Below, piece after piece: positions 1 through 5,252 of a stretch of DNA of 6,081 bases. Origin of the DNA: Acidobacteriota bacterium (GTDB taxonomy: Bacteria > Acidobacteriota > Holophagae > Thermotomaculales > Thermotomaculaceae); the NCBI GenBank assembly GCA_027038695.1, contig JALWHA010000365.1, positions 1 through 6,081 of the forward strand, read 5' to 3'. A program made the translations under genes and the position numbers. Position 1 is the first letter of the stretch, and each line of letters begins with the position of its first letter. Under the pieces are notes generated by a model, which was not told the DNA's origin, ran no database searches, and worked only from the letters and a program-made list of their open reading frames with translations.

Positions 1-381
1 CTTAGCAGCAATCTCATTAATGCTCATCGAAGGAGTTATCCCTGCTTTTCTAAATACTTCTGCAGTTGCCTCATAACCCCCTTGCTCAACAGGAGTATAA
101 CTCTTTTTAACTGCTTCTACGAATTTACTTAATTCAATATGTGCATATTTAAGGTGTATTATATGTCTTTCTTGCTCTGGATTTGTTTTCTTTTCTTTTG
201 GCTTGCTTTTCTTTTTTTCCTTTTTTGCTTTTTCCTTTGCATTTTTTTCTTTTTTGCCTTCCTTTTTCTTCACCTCAACACTTTTTCCTTTTACATCTTT
301 CTTAACAGTTTTTACATCCTTCCCCATTCCAACAAAACCTATCAATAAGATTGCAATGAGTATTACAATTACCTTCCTCAT
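1..381 (-). CDS. Exported or membrane-anchored lysine-rich protein, unknown family (partial, C-terminus outside window)
   Basis: The frame is open for 127 codons from an ATG at 381 to the window edge, so the C-terminus is missing. Residues 1-3 (MRK) and the hydrophobic run at about 4-20 form a signal peptide or an uncleaved N-terminal anchor. There is no lipobox cysteine, and a cut after the small residues GMG (18-20) is possible. Residues 21-66 are almost only K, E, V, D, S, G, N and A, with about 23 lysines in 46 positions, so they should form an extended, strongly basic linker. From about residue 67 a normal mixed composition resumes (HLKYAHIELSKF near 76-87, AGITPSMS near 113-120), which looks like the start of a folded domain. 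I do not recognise that domain. The start is supported by a run of six G at 388-393, six bases upstream, and by an extended -10 promoter. The protein probably acts outside the cytoplasmic membrane; its partner is unknown, and binding to an anionic polymer through the lysines is only a guess. The opposite strand reads as Phe-rich open frames, which are shadows of this gene. Confidence 0.8.
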   Translation of the reverse strand, partial: MRKVIVILIAILLIGFVGMGKDVKTVKKDVKGKSVEVKKKEGKKEKNAKEKAKKEKKKSKPKEKKTNPEQERHIIHLKYAHIELSKFVEAVKKSYTPVEQGGYEATAEVFRKAGITPSMSINEIAAK

Positions 382-411
382 ACTTATCCCCCCAGATTTG
401 CATTTTTTATC

Positions 412-420
412 ATTTTACCA
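412..420 (-). promoter_or_regulatory. Putative extended -10 promoter of the lysine-rich exported protein gene
   Basis: Read on the minus strand this is TGGTAAAAT, which is TGn followed by a five-of-six match to TATAAT. It lies about 30 bases upstream of the ATG at 381, giving a leader of roughly 24 bases. No good -35 hexamer stands 16-18 bp further upstream; that position falls inside the heptamer repeat array. An extended -10 can work without a strong -35. This is inferred from sequence only. Confidence 0.4.
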
Positions 421-425
421 CAAAA

Positions 426-488
426 CAGTGAACGGTGAGCAGTGAGAAGTGAGCAACAATAAGTGAGCAGTGAACAGTGAGCAGTGAG
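426..488. repeat. Heptanucleotide tandem repeat, consensus CAGTGAG, nine units
   Basis: Nine 7-bp units run in register. In order they are CAGTGAA, CGGTGAG, CAGTGAG, AAGTGAG, a degenerate CAACAAT, AAGTGAG, CAGTGAA, CAGTGAG and CAGTGAG, followed by a partial CAG. Unit 5 (454-460) keeps the 7-bp spacing although its sequence has decayed. The array lies between the stop of the AAA ATPase gene (504) and the extended -10 of the leftward gene that follows, and it covers the place where that promoter's -35 would be. It contains no inverted repeat able to form a terminator stem and does not look like CRISPR. Short arrays like this can gain and lose units by slippage; whether this one varies cannot be told from one sequence. 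Confidence 0.85.
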
Positions 489-503
489 CAGATTTATCAC
501 TTT

Positions 504-1802
504 TTATTTTTTAAATGGATTTTTCTCCTCTATCAACCATTTCCATAAGGGAAGAAATTTTATAACCTTTCCGTCTTTTTCCTTACTTCCCTCATAATCC
601 CATGTCAGAACAAGCAAATTTTCAGAGGAAAACTCATTGGAAGCCTTTAAGAGAGACCTTATTTCCCGTGGATGTATTTCTTCTTTATTAGTGGCGTAAG
701 TTGTCTGAATTAACTGAACCACTTTATCCCTTTCCTTTACCACAAAGTCAACCTCTCTTTGTTGCCTATCCTTCCAGTAATAAACACTTAACATCGGAAT
801 TGCATTGGTTTTTCTTAATAACTCAAGATATACGGTATTTTCCATTCTTTTTCCAGTATCCTTACTGAAGGTTAGCAGGTTTGAAAGGCCAACATCGCAG
901 ATATAAACCTTTCTCATAGAAGATTTTCTTTCGTATCTTCCTTTTGTGCATTTTTCAAGAAAAAATATAGAAAGAGTTTCCCTCAGTTTTTCTCCATAAT
1001 CATAAACAATGTTTTTCGTCTTCCTGCCTATTCTTGAGGCTACAAAGTTTGCCGCTTTGTTTAAACTAAGTTCACAGGAGAAATTTTGGAAAATATACTC
1101 AAAAAGAAAGCGGGCAATAACAGGCTGACTTACATTAAAATAATCAATAAAATCCCTGTAAAGAATAGAGTCAAAATACTCTTTAAGGATTTTCTCTCTT
1201 TGCTCCCAAGAAATAACCACCTCTGGATACCCACCCCATTCAATAAAAGTATTTAATTCATTAAGTATTTTAGTTTTAGCCGAAATGCTGATATTGGTTT
1301 CAAGGGTAATACCTTTAAATTTAAGGTATTCTCTAAAACTCAACGGCAAGAGAAGGAAAGTCAGGCACCTTCCCCGCATCTGGGTGGCTGCTTCTTTGCT
1401 TATAAGTTTTGAAGACGAACCAGTTATAACAACCTGATATCCACTATCAATAAGGCTTCTTACCAATCTCTCCCATTTTTTAATATTCTGGATTTCATCC
1501 AGTAAAACAGTTTTCACCTTTAAAGAGAAATTGCTTTCGTAAAGAGATATTATCTCAAAAAAATCCTGATGAGTGATAGTCTCAAAGGCTGAATGTTCAA
1601 GGTCTGCATACAGTGTTGTATTAAGGTTTTTTTTAAAAAAATCCTGAAGCAGAGAACTTTTGCCTGACCTTCTTGGACCTAAAATTACTGTGGCTTTTTC
1701 ACTTAAAAATTGAAGGTGCAATTCTCTCTCATAAAAAACCCTATTAGAGATTTTCTTTCTTAATTGCTTAAAATATTCCAGAATAAAGGAAATATTATAC
1801 AT
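504..1802 (-). CDS. AAA-type ATP-binding protein with DUF4143 C-terminal domain
   Basis: This is a full-length 432-residue member of the AAA_14/DUF4143 family of bacterial and archaeal ATPases. The N-terminus carries the usual F-Y-E-R-E-L lead-in (23-28). It is followed by Walker A GPRRSGKS (42-49), Walker B TVLLDEIQ (98-105, acidic pair D102 E103), a sensor-1-like strand VVITGSSS (124-131), and the family motif RGR then LLPLSFREYL (143-160). The C-terminal DUF4143 part shows CDVGLSNLL (302-310), EN.VYLELLR (321-330) and YYWKDR..REVDF (341-353). That part has a restriction-nuclease-like core in the family. Here E350 and D352 are present, but the later strand reads QLIQTTY (363-369) and lacks the lysine of a PD-(D/E)xK site, so cleavage is doubtful. 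The start is supported by GAGG eight bases upstream and a promoter beyond it. The gene stands alone and opposes the operon to its right. Such ATPases are widespread, often sporadically distributed, and of unproven function; no toxin or partner gene lies beside it. Confidence 0.9.
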   Translation of the reverse strand: MYNISFILEYFKQLRKKISNRVFYERELHLQFLSEKATVILGPRRSGKSSLLQDFFKKNLNTTLYADLEHSAFETITHQDFFEIISLYESNFSLKVKTVLLDEIQNIKKWERLVRSLIDSGYQVVITGSSSKLISKEAATQMRGRCLTFLLLPLSFREYLKFKGITLETNISISAKTKILNELNTFIEWGGYPEVVISWEQREKILKEYFDSILYRDFIDYFNVSQPVIARFLFEYIFQNFSCELSLNKAANFVASRIGRKTKNIVYDYGEKLRETLSIFFLEKCTKGRYERKSSMRKVYICDVGLSNLLTFSKDTGKRMENTVYLELLRKTNAIPMLSVYYWKDRQQREVDFVVKERDKVVQLIQTTYATNKEEIHPREIRSLLKASNEFSSENLLVLTWDYEGSKEKDGKVIKFLPLWKWLIEEKNPFKK

Positions 1803-1825
1803 ATTTTTTCCTCTTTTCAGGAAAA

Positions 1826-1854
1826 ATTATATAACTTTTTTCATAAAAATGCAA
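1826..1854 (-). promoter_or_regulatory. Promoter of the AAA ATPase gene
   Basis: On the minus strand, TTGCAT (1849-1854) and a perfect TATAAT (1826-1831) are separated by exactly 17 bp. The -35 matches the TTGACA consensus only in its TTG. Transcription would begin near 1819, leaving a leader of about 17 bases that holds the GAGG ribosome site. It is a sigma-70-type promoter by sequence, oriented away from the operon promoter near 2024. Confidence 0.55.
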
Positions 1855-2023
1855 TATCTTTACGGTGAAATCTTTTTATCTCACCTCAATTACAAGAATG
1901 TGAAGAAAAATTACCTTTTTAAAAACCAATCCATTCTGGAGTCAGAAAGGTGGCATTCGGGAAATGCAATTTAAAAACATTCAGTTTTATCAAAATAACT
2001 GGCTATGGATGAAGCAAATTTTA

Positions 2024-2029
2024 TATAAT
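2024..2029 (+). promoter_or_regulatory. Putative -10 element of the rightward operon
   Basis: A perfect TATAAT lies 30 bases before the ATG at 2060. No convincing -35 is found: the bases 17 bp upstream read GGCTAT (2001-2006), and no TG precedes the hexamer. Transcription would start near 2036, with a short leader holding GGGAG (2049-2053) six bases before the start codon. The surrounding DNA is AT-rich, so a chance match is possible. Confidence 0.4.
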
Positions 2030-2059
2030 TAGTTTATAAAGAATGGATGGGAGTGGGGT

Positions 2060-2593
2060 ATGGGGAAATACAAACTTAACTTCAGGGAGTATTTGAGTGA
2101 ATTGGATAAGGAAACTCTGATAGAGATGCTTTCCGATGCTGCAAAGAATTGGCTTGCACACGACGGGTTGTGGTTTTTAGAGATTGAGGCTGGCAGGGGG
2201 ATGGAAGAGGCAATTAAATACGACAAAGGGGCATGGGTAAGGTTTACCCGGATTGAGGCAAAGAGGATTATGAAAAGGCATAATATACCTGAAAACTCAG
2301 GGTTAGACGGGCTTGAAAAGGCTTTAAAGTACAGGCTTTACTCATACATAAACGAGCAAACAATTGAAAGGGATGGCAATATTTTAAGGCTTTATATGAA
2401 CAATTGCAGGGTTCAGGCTGCAAGAAAGAGGGATAACAGGCCTGATTTTCCATGTAAACCTGTGGGAATTGTTGAGTATGAATACTTTGCAAAGACAATT
2501 GACCCAAAAATCAAGACAAGGTGTATTTGCTGTCCACCTGACAAACACCCAGACGAGTATTACTGCGCATGGGAATTTTACATAGAAGATTAA
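2060..2593 (+). CDS. DUF6125-like cytosolic protein with C-terminal cysteine cluster
   Basis: This is a 177-residue soluble protein with no signal peptide or membrane segment. The N-terminal third holds a pattern I associate with the DUF6125 family: AKNWLAHDGLWF (28-39), then GMEEAIKYD (47-55) and W59..F62..IEAKRI (65-70). The C-terminal part holds six cysteines: C116, C132, C155, C157, C158 and C169. The last four sit in a compact C-x-C-C-P-P-D...YYCAWEF block (155-173). Cysteine-rich ends of this kind are seen in related proteins of the ATC-hydrolase type. Here they could hold a metal or Fe-S cluster, or take part in thiol chemistry, but neither is shown. It is the first gene of the operon, with GGGAG six bases before its ATG, and ends 9 bp before the M24 peptidase gene. 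The family assignment is from memory of the motif pattern. The biochemical role is unknown. Confidence 0.75.
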   Translation: MGKYKLNFREYLSELDKETLIEMLSDAAKNWLAHDGLWFLEIEAGRGMEEAIKYDKGAWVRFTRIEAKRIMKRHNIPENSGLDGLEKALKYRLYSYINEQTIERDGNILRLYMNNCRVQAARKRDNRPDFPCKPVGIVEYEYFAKTIDPKIKTRCICCPPDKHPDEYYCAWEFYIED

Positions 2594-2602
2594 GGAGAGT
2601 TT

Positions 2603-3793
2603 ATGTATAGACTTGTGCCTGAAAGCGAATTGAAGTTGAGAATGAAAAAACTCTCTGAAAAATTAAAGGAAAACAATATTGACGCCTGTTTGATTGCGGG
2701 GATTTCAAACCTTTACTATTACACTGGAACAATACAGAACGGGATTTTTATTCTAACCGCTGACAATAAACACGCATTCTTTGTAAAGAAATCCTATGAC
2801 AGGGCTAAACTTGAATCAAAACTTGAGAATATCTTTCCCCTGACTTCCCTTAAAAACATTGGCGACGAATCAAAAAACATATTCGGCTTTATCCCTGAAA
2901 CAATGGGGTTTGAAGGTGATGTGCTTCCCTTTGGTCTTTACAAAAGGTATTCAAAGGCTTTTTCAGAAAGCAAGTTGATTGATTTTTCCATTCCTTTGAG
3001 GATTATAAGAAGCGTAAAATCAGGTTGGGAAATTGAGAACATTAAAAAGGCTGGGGAGCAGTTATCAAAATTGTTTGAGCATATGAGGGGGTTTATAAAA
3101 GAGGGAGTAAGCGAACTTGAGATTGCCGCAGAAAGTGAAAGGTTTGTAAGGCTGTCAGGCCATCAGGGAATTATTAGAATGAGAACCTTCAACGCTGAAC
3201 TGTTTTACTCTGTAATCTGCGCAGGGGAAACGGCAAACCTTCCAACAAACTTTGACGGGCCTTCAGGCTCTGAAGGGCTTTACCCTTCTGCAATCCACCC
3301 AGCGGGAAGGAAAAGGGTTGAAAAGGGAAAGCCTGTTCTCTTTGACTTTATGGGGGCATACATGGGATACCTTTGCGACGGCACAAGGATTTACCACATT
3401 GGCAAACCTGAAAAAGAGGTTGAGTATGCTCACAACAAGTGCATTGAAATTCAAAACTTTATAGCGGAAAACCTGAAAGCGGGGGCAATCCCCTCTGAAA
3501 TTTACAGGAAGACTGTTGAAAAGGCAAAAAGGGAAAATTTTTATGAAAACCTTATGGGTTTTAAATCCAATCAGGTAAAATTCTTTGGCCACGGCGTCGG
3601 GCTTGAGGTTGACGAATTTCCCGTAATAACAGACAGGTTTGACTTCCCCCTTGAGGAGAACATGACAATTGCGGTTGAGCCGAAAAAATACATTGAAAAC
3701 ATAGGGGGAGTGGGAGTAGAAAACACCTTTATTGTCTCTAAAAACGGCGGGGAGAAGGTTATAGATTACCCTGACGATTTAATTGTAATTTAA
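2603..3793 (+). CDS. M24 family metallopeptidase (Xaa-Pro peptidase-like)
   Basis: This 396-residue protein is of standard length for two-domain M24 enzymes and is cytoplasmic. Residues about 5-135 form a creatinase-type N-terminal domain (LKENNIDACLIAGISNLYYYTGT, in two parts at 21-34 and 35-43). Residues about 145-390 form the pita-bread catalytic domain. All five ligands of the two-metal centre are visible: D248 (VLFDFMG), D259 (GYLCDGTR), H330 (FFGHGVGLE), E359 (IAVEPKKYI) and E373 (VGVENTFIV). The stretch GHQG....RTFN (186-197) and the FDGP.GSEGL loop (218-226) resemble a subgroup I know mainly from Deltaproteobacteria rather than classical PepP or PepQ. Counterparts of some accessory histidines of PepP are changed, so the substrate may not be ordinary Xaa-Pro peptides. 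AGGAG lies five bases before the ATG. The gene sits 9 bp after the DUF6125-like gene and 9 bp before the adenosyltransferase gene, which implies cotranscription. Confidence 0.92.
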   Translation: MYRLVPESELKLRMKKLSEKLKENNIDACLIAGISNLYYYTGTIQNGIFILTADNKHAFFVKKSYDRAKLESKLENIFPLTSLKNIGDESKNIFGFIPETMGFEGDVLPFGLYKRYSKAFSESKLIDFSIPLRIIRSVKSGWEIENIKKAGEQLSKLFEHMRGFIKEGVSELEIAAESERFVRLSGHQGIIRMRTFNAELFYSVICAGETANLPTNFDGPSGSEGLYPSAIHPAGRKRVEKGKPVLFDFMGAYMGYLCDGTRIYHIGKPEKEVEYAHNKCIEIQNFIAENLKAGAIPSEIYRKTVEKAKRENFYENLMGFKSNQVKFFGHGVGLEVDEFPVITDRFDFPLEENMTIAVEPKKYIENIGGVGVENTFIVSKNGGEKVIDYPDDLIVI

Positions 3794-3802
3794 GGAGTTT
3801 TT

Positions 3803-4336
3803 ATGGGAATTACAACAAAGAAGGGAGACAGCGGCTATACTTCCCTCTTTTCAGGGGAAAGGGTGAAAAAATCAAGCATTTACATGGAAACTTTAGGCAC
3901 ACTTGACGAGTTAAACTCACACTTGGGGCTTGTAAAAACAAAGTGTCCCGAAAGTATGAAAAAAGAGATTGAGAGTATTCAGACAAATATCTTTTCAATA
4001 GCCTCAACAATTGCAACAGAGCCATCTTCCCCATTGAGAAAGCAGATTAAGACAATCCAACAAACAGATTTAAACAAACTTGAGGGATTCCAGAAAACAC
4101 TTACAGAAAAAACAAAGATGCCTGATAAATTCATTTATCCCGGAACAAATGAAAACTCGGCAGTTACGGACATTGCAAGGACTGTTTGCAGAAGGGCTGA
4201 AAGAAGGGTTATTGAGTTTGAGGAAAAGATAAAAATAAACCTTTACCTTGAGAAAAAGTATTTAAACAGGCTTTCAGATGTTTTGTTTATACTTGCAAGG
4301 TTTTTTGAAAACGGGGAGTTTAAGGAGAAGGCATGA
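3803..4336 (+). CDS. ATP:cob(I)alamin adenosyltransferase, PduO type
   Basis: This enzyme transfers the 5'-deoxyadenosyl group of ATP to cob(I)alamin, making coenzyme B12 for enzymes such as methylmalonyl-CoA mutase or diol dehydratase. The 177-residue length matches single-domain PduO/MMAB proteins, which form trimers. The N-terminal ATP loop is clear (TKKGDSGYTSLFSGERV, 5-21), followed by GTLDELNSHLG (32-42). The second half has YPG (112-114), the family signature ARTVCRRAERRV (125-136) and YLNRLSDVLFILAR (153-166), which holds the conserved N156, R157 and D159. No signal peptide is present. AGGAG precedes the ATG, and the stop codon overlaps the start of the next gene (ATGA). No cobalamin riboswitch is visible upstream, and no B12-dependent enzyme is in the window, so the user of the cofactor lies elsewhere. 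It could be labelled pduO or cobO-like; I leave the symbol blank because no pdu operon is present. Confidence 0.95.
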   Translation: MGITTKKGDSGYTSLFSGERVKKSSIYMETLGTLDELNSHLGLVKTKCPESMKKEIESIQTNIFSIASTIATEPSSPLRKQIKTIQQTDLNKLEGFQKTLTEKTKMPDKFIYPGTNENSAVTDIARTVCRRAERRVIEFEEKIKINLYLEKKYLNRLSDVLFILARFFENGEFKEKA

Positions 4337-4611
4337 ACCTTACGGAAATAATTATCATAACTTTAATATTTAACATAATCTGCGGGGTTTTCAGGGTAAG
4401 GCAGACAAAATTGAAGTGGAAACTTCTTTACATTCATTTGCCTATACCTTTAATCGCCTATTTAAGGATAACTTCAGGCATTTCGTGGAAGTTTATCCCT
4501 CTCCTTGTTATTGTTGCAGTTATAGGCCAGATGGCAGGGGGAAAAATAAACTCAAAACTGTTTCCCCACACAATGCCTGTTATAAAGCCTGACCTGAATG
4601 AAGAGGAATAA
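4333..4611 (+). CDS. Small conserved-type membrane protein, unknown function
   Basis: A 92-residue protein with three likely membrane helices: about 5-20, 30-46 and 51-70. Between them lie short basic turns (R21-V-R-Q-T-K, then R45). The charged tail after residue 70 ends in DLNEEE. Notable local patterns are N14...G18..R21, the polar-in-membrane IHLPIPL (34-40), and GQMAGGK (65-71). I think these recur in uncharacterised small membrane proteins of related bacteria, but cannot name a family. The start overlaps the adenosyltransferase stop by 4 bp (ATGA) and has AAGGAG five bases upstream, so translation is probably coupled and the gene is real. No enzyme motif is visible. A link to cobalamin handling is suggested only by this overlap. 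Confidence 0.8.
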   Translation: MNLTEIIIITLIFNIICGVFRVRQTKLKWKLLYIHLPIPLIAYLRITSGISWKFIPLLVIVAVIGQMAGGKINSKLFPHTMPVIKPDLNEEE

Positions 4612-4673
4612 TTGTTGCTAATTTTTTAATAACCCCTATCTTTTAGAATGGAAAAACAAAAAAGGGGGCTAAT

Positions 4674-5252
4674 ATGGAACTTTCTCTTACAAGAAAAGAA
4701 AAAGAATTGTTTATAAAACTTGCAAGAAACGAGATTGAAAAACACCTTGGAATAAATGAAACTGAAATTAGCGAAGAGGATTTAAAACCCTATCCTATCT
4801 TTTTTGAACAGAAGTTCGGCTCATTTGTCACCCTTCACATAAACGAAAATTTAAGGGGGTGCATAGGGTATATTCAGCCTATTACCATACTTCACAAACA
4901 AATCAGGCTGTGTGCAAAGGCGGCTGCCTTTGAAGACCCGAGGTTTTACCCTTTAACAGGAGAGGAATACCCTTTGATAGATATTGAAATAAGTTTGCTA
5001 TCGCCAATTGAAAGGGTTGAAAGCCTTGACGACATCAAGGTTGGGAGAGACGGGCTTATAGTTCAGCACTCAATTTTTCAGGGATTGCTTCTTCCTCAGG
5101 TTGCCACCGAAAACAACTGGGATAAGGAAGAGTTTTTATCCCATACCTGTTTAAAAGCAGGGCTTCCTTCAGACTGCTGGAAGAGAAATGATGTTATAAT
5201 CAAAAAGTTTTCCGCCTATGTATTTGACGAAAAAGAATTAAAGGGAGAGTAA
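4674..5252 (+). CDS. AMMECR1-domain protein (AmmeMemoRadiSam system A type)
   Basis: This 192-residue protein covers a complete AMMECR1 domain and little else. The hallmark LRGCIG is at 60-65, and a full set of family blocks follows: AAFEDPRFYPL (84-94), IEISLLSP (104-111), and GLLLPQVATENNWDKEEF (137-154) leading into CLKAGLP (159-165). The family occurs in bacteria, archaea and humans. In prokaryotes it is often encoded with a Memo-like protein and a radical SAM enzyme, and the three are thought to work together; neither partner is in this window. Cys63 of the signature is the most obvious candidate for a functional residue. The ribosome site is an unusual run of five G (4664-4668), five bases before the ATG. 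The 62-bp gap before it is the longest in the operon. The stop codon directly abuts the pyruvate kinase start. Confidence 0.92.
   Translation: MELSLTRKEKELFIKLARNEIEKHLGINETEISEEDLKPYPIFFEQKFGSFVTLHINENLRGCIGYIQPITILHKQIRLCAKAAAFEDPRFYPLTGEEYPLIDIEISLLSPIERVESLDDIKVGRDGLIVQHSIFQGLLLPQVATENNWDKEEFLSHTCLKAGLPSDCWKRNDVIIKKFSAYVFDEKELKGE

Noticed and set aside
139..445. Two Phe-rich plus-strand open frames
   Set aside because: They are antisense to the lysine-rich gene (1-381), whose AAA/AAG codons read as TTT/CTT on this strand. They have no ribosome site or plausible composition.
426..491. CRISPR-like or attachment-site array
   Set aside because: Units are 7 bp with no spacers, no cas genes or integrase are present, and there is no tRNA.
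484..506. Possible terminator after the ATPase stop
   Set aside because: Only a five-pair AGTGA/TCACT match, with no T run on the minus strand; it arises from the repeat units.
1804..1826. Inverted repeat TTTTTCC/GGAAAAA around the ribosome site of the ATPase gene
   Set aside because: The predicted transcript start near 1819 leaves the 5' arm largely untranscribed, and the stem is mostly A-T, so control by this hairpin is unlikely.
1953..1967. Small hairpin GCATT-CGGGA-AATGC upstream of the operon
   Set aside because: It has only five pairs with no T tract, and lies upstream of the predicted transcript start. It cannot be told from chance.
2004..2028. Seven-codon plus-strand frame before the operon (ATG at 2005)
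   Set aside because: No ribosome site, and it overlaps the predicted -10 element.
3263..3592. Minus-strand open frame inside the M24 gene, with similar ones inside the DUF6125-like, adenosyltransferase and pyk genes
   Set aside because: All lie opposite confidently identified genes, show no family motifs, and have coding shadows as the simpler explanation.
3794..3802. Cobalamin riboswitch before the adenosyltransferase gene
   Set aside because: Only nine bases separate it from the preceding gene, and the operon leader (about 2036-2059) is far too short for a riboswitch.
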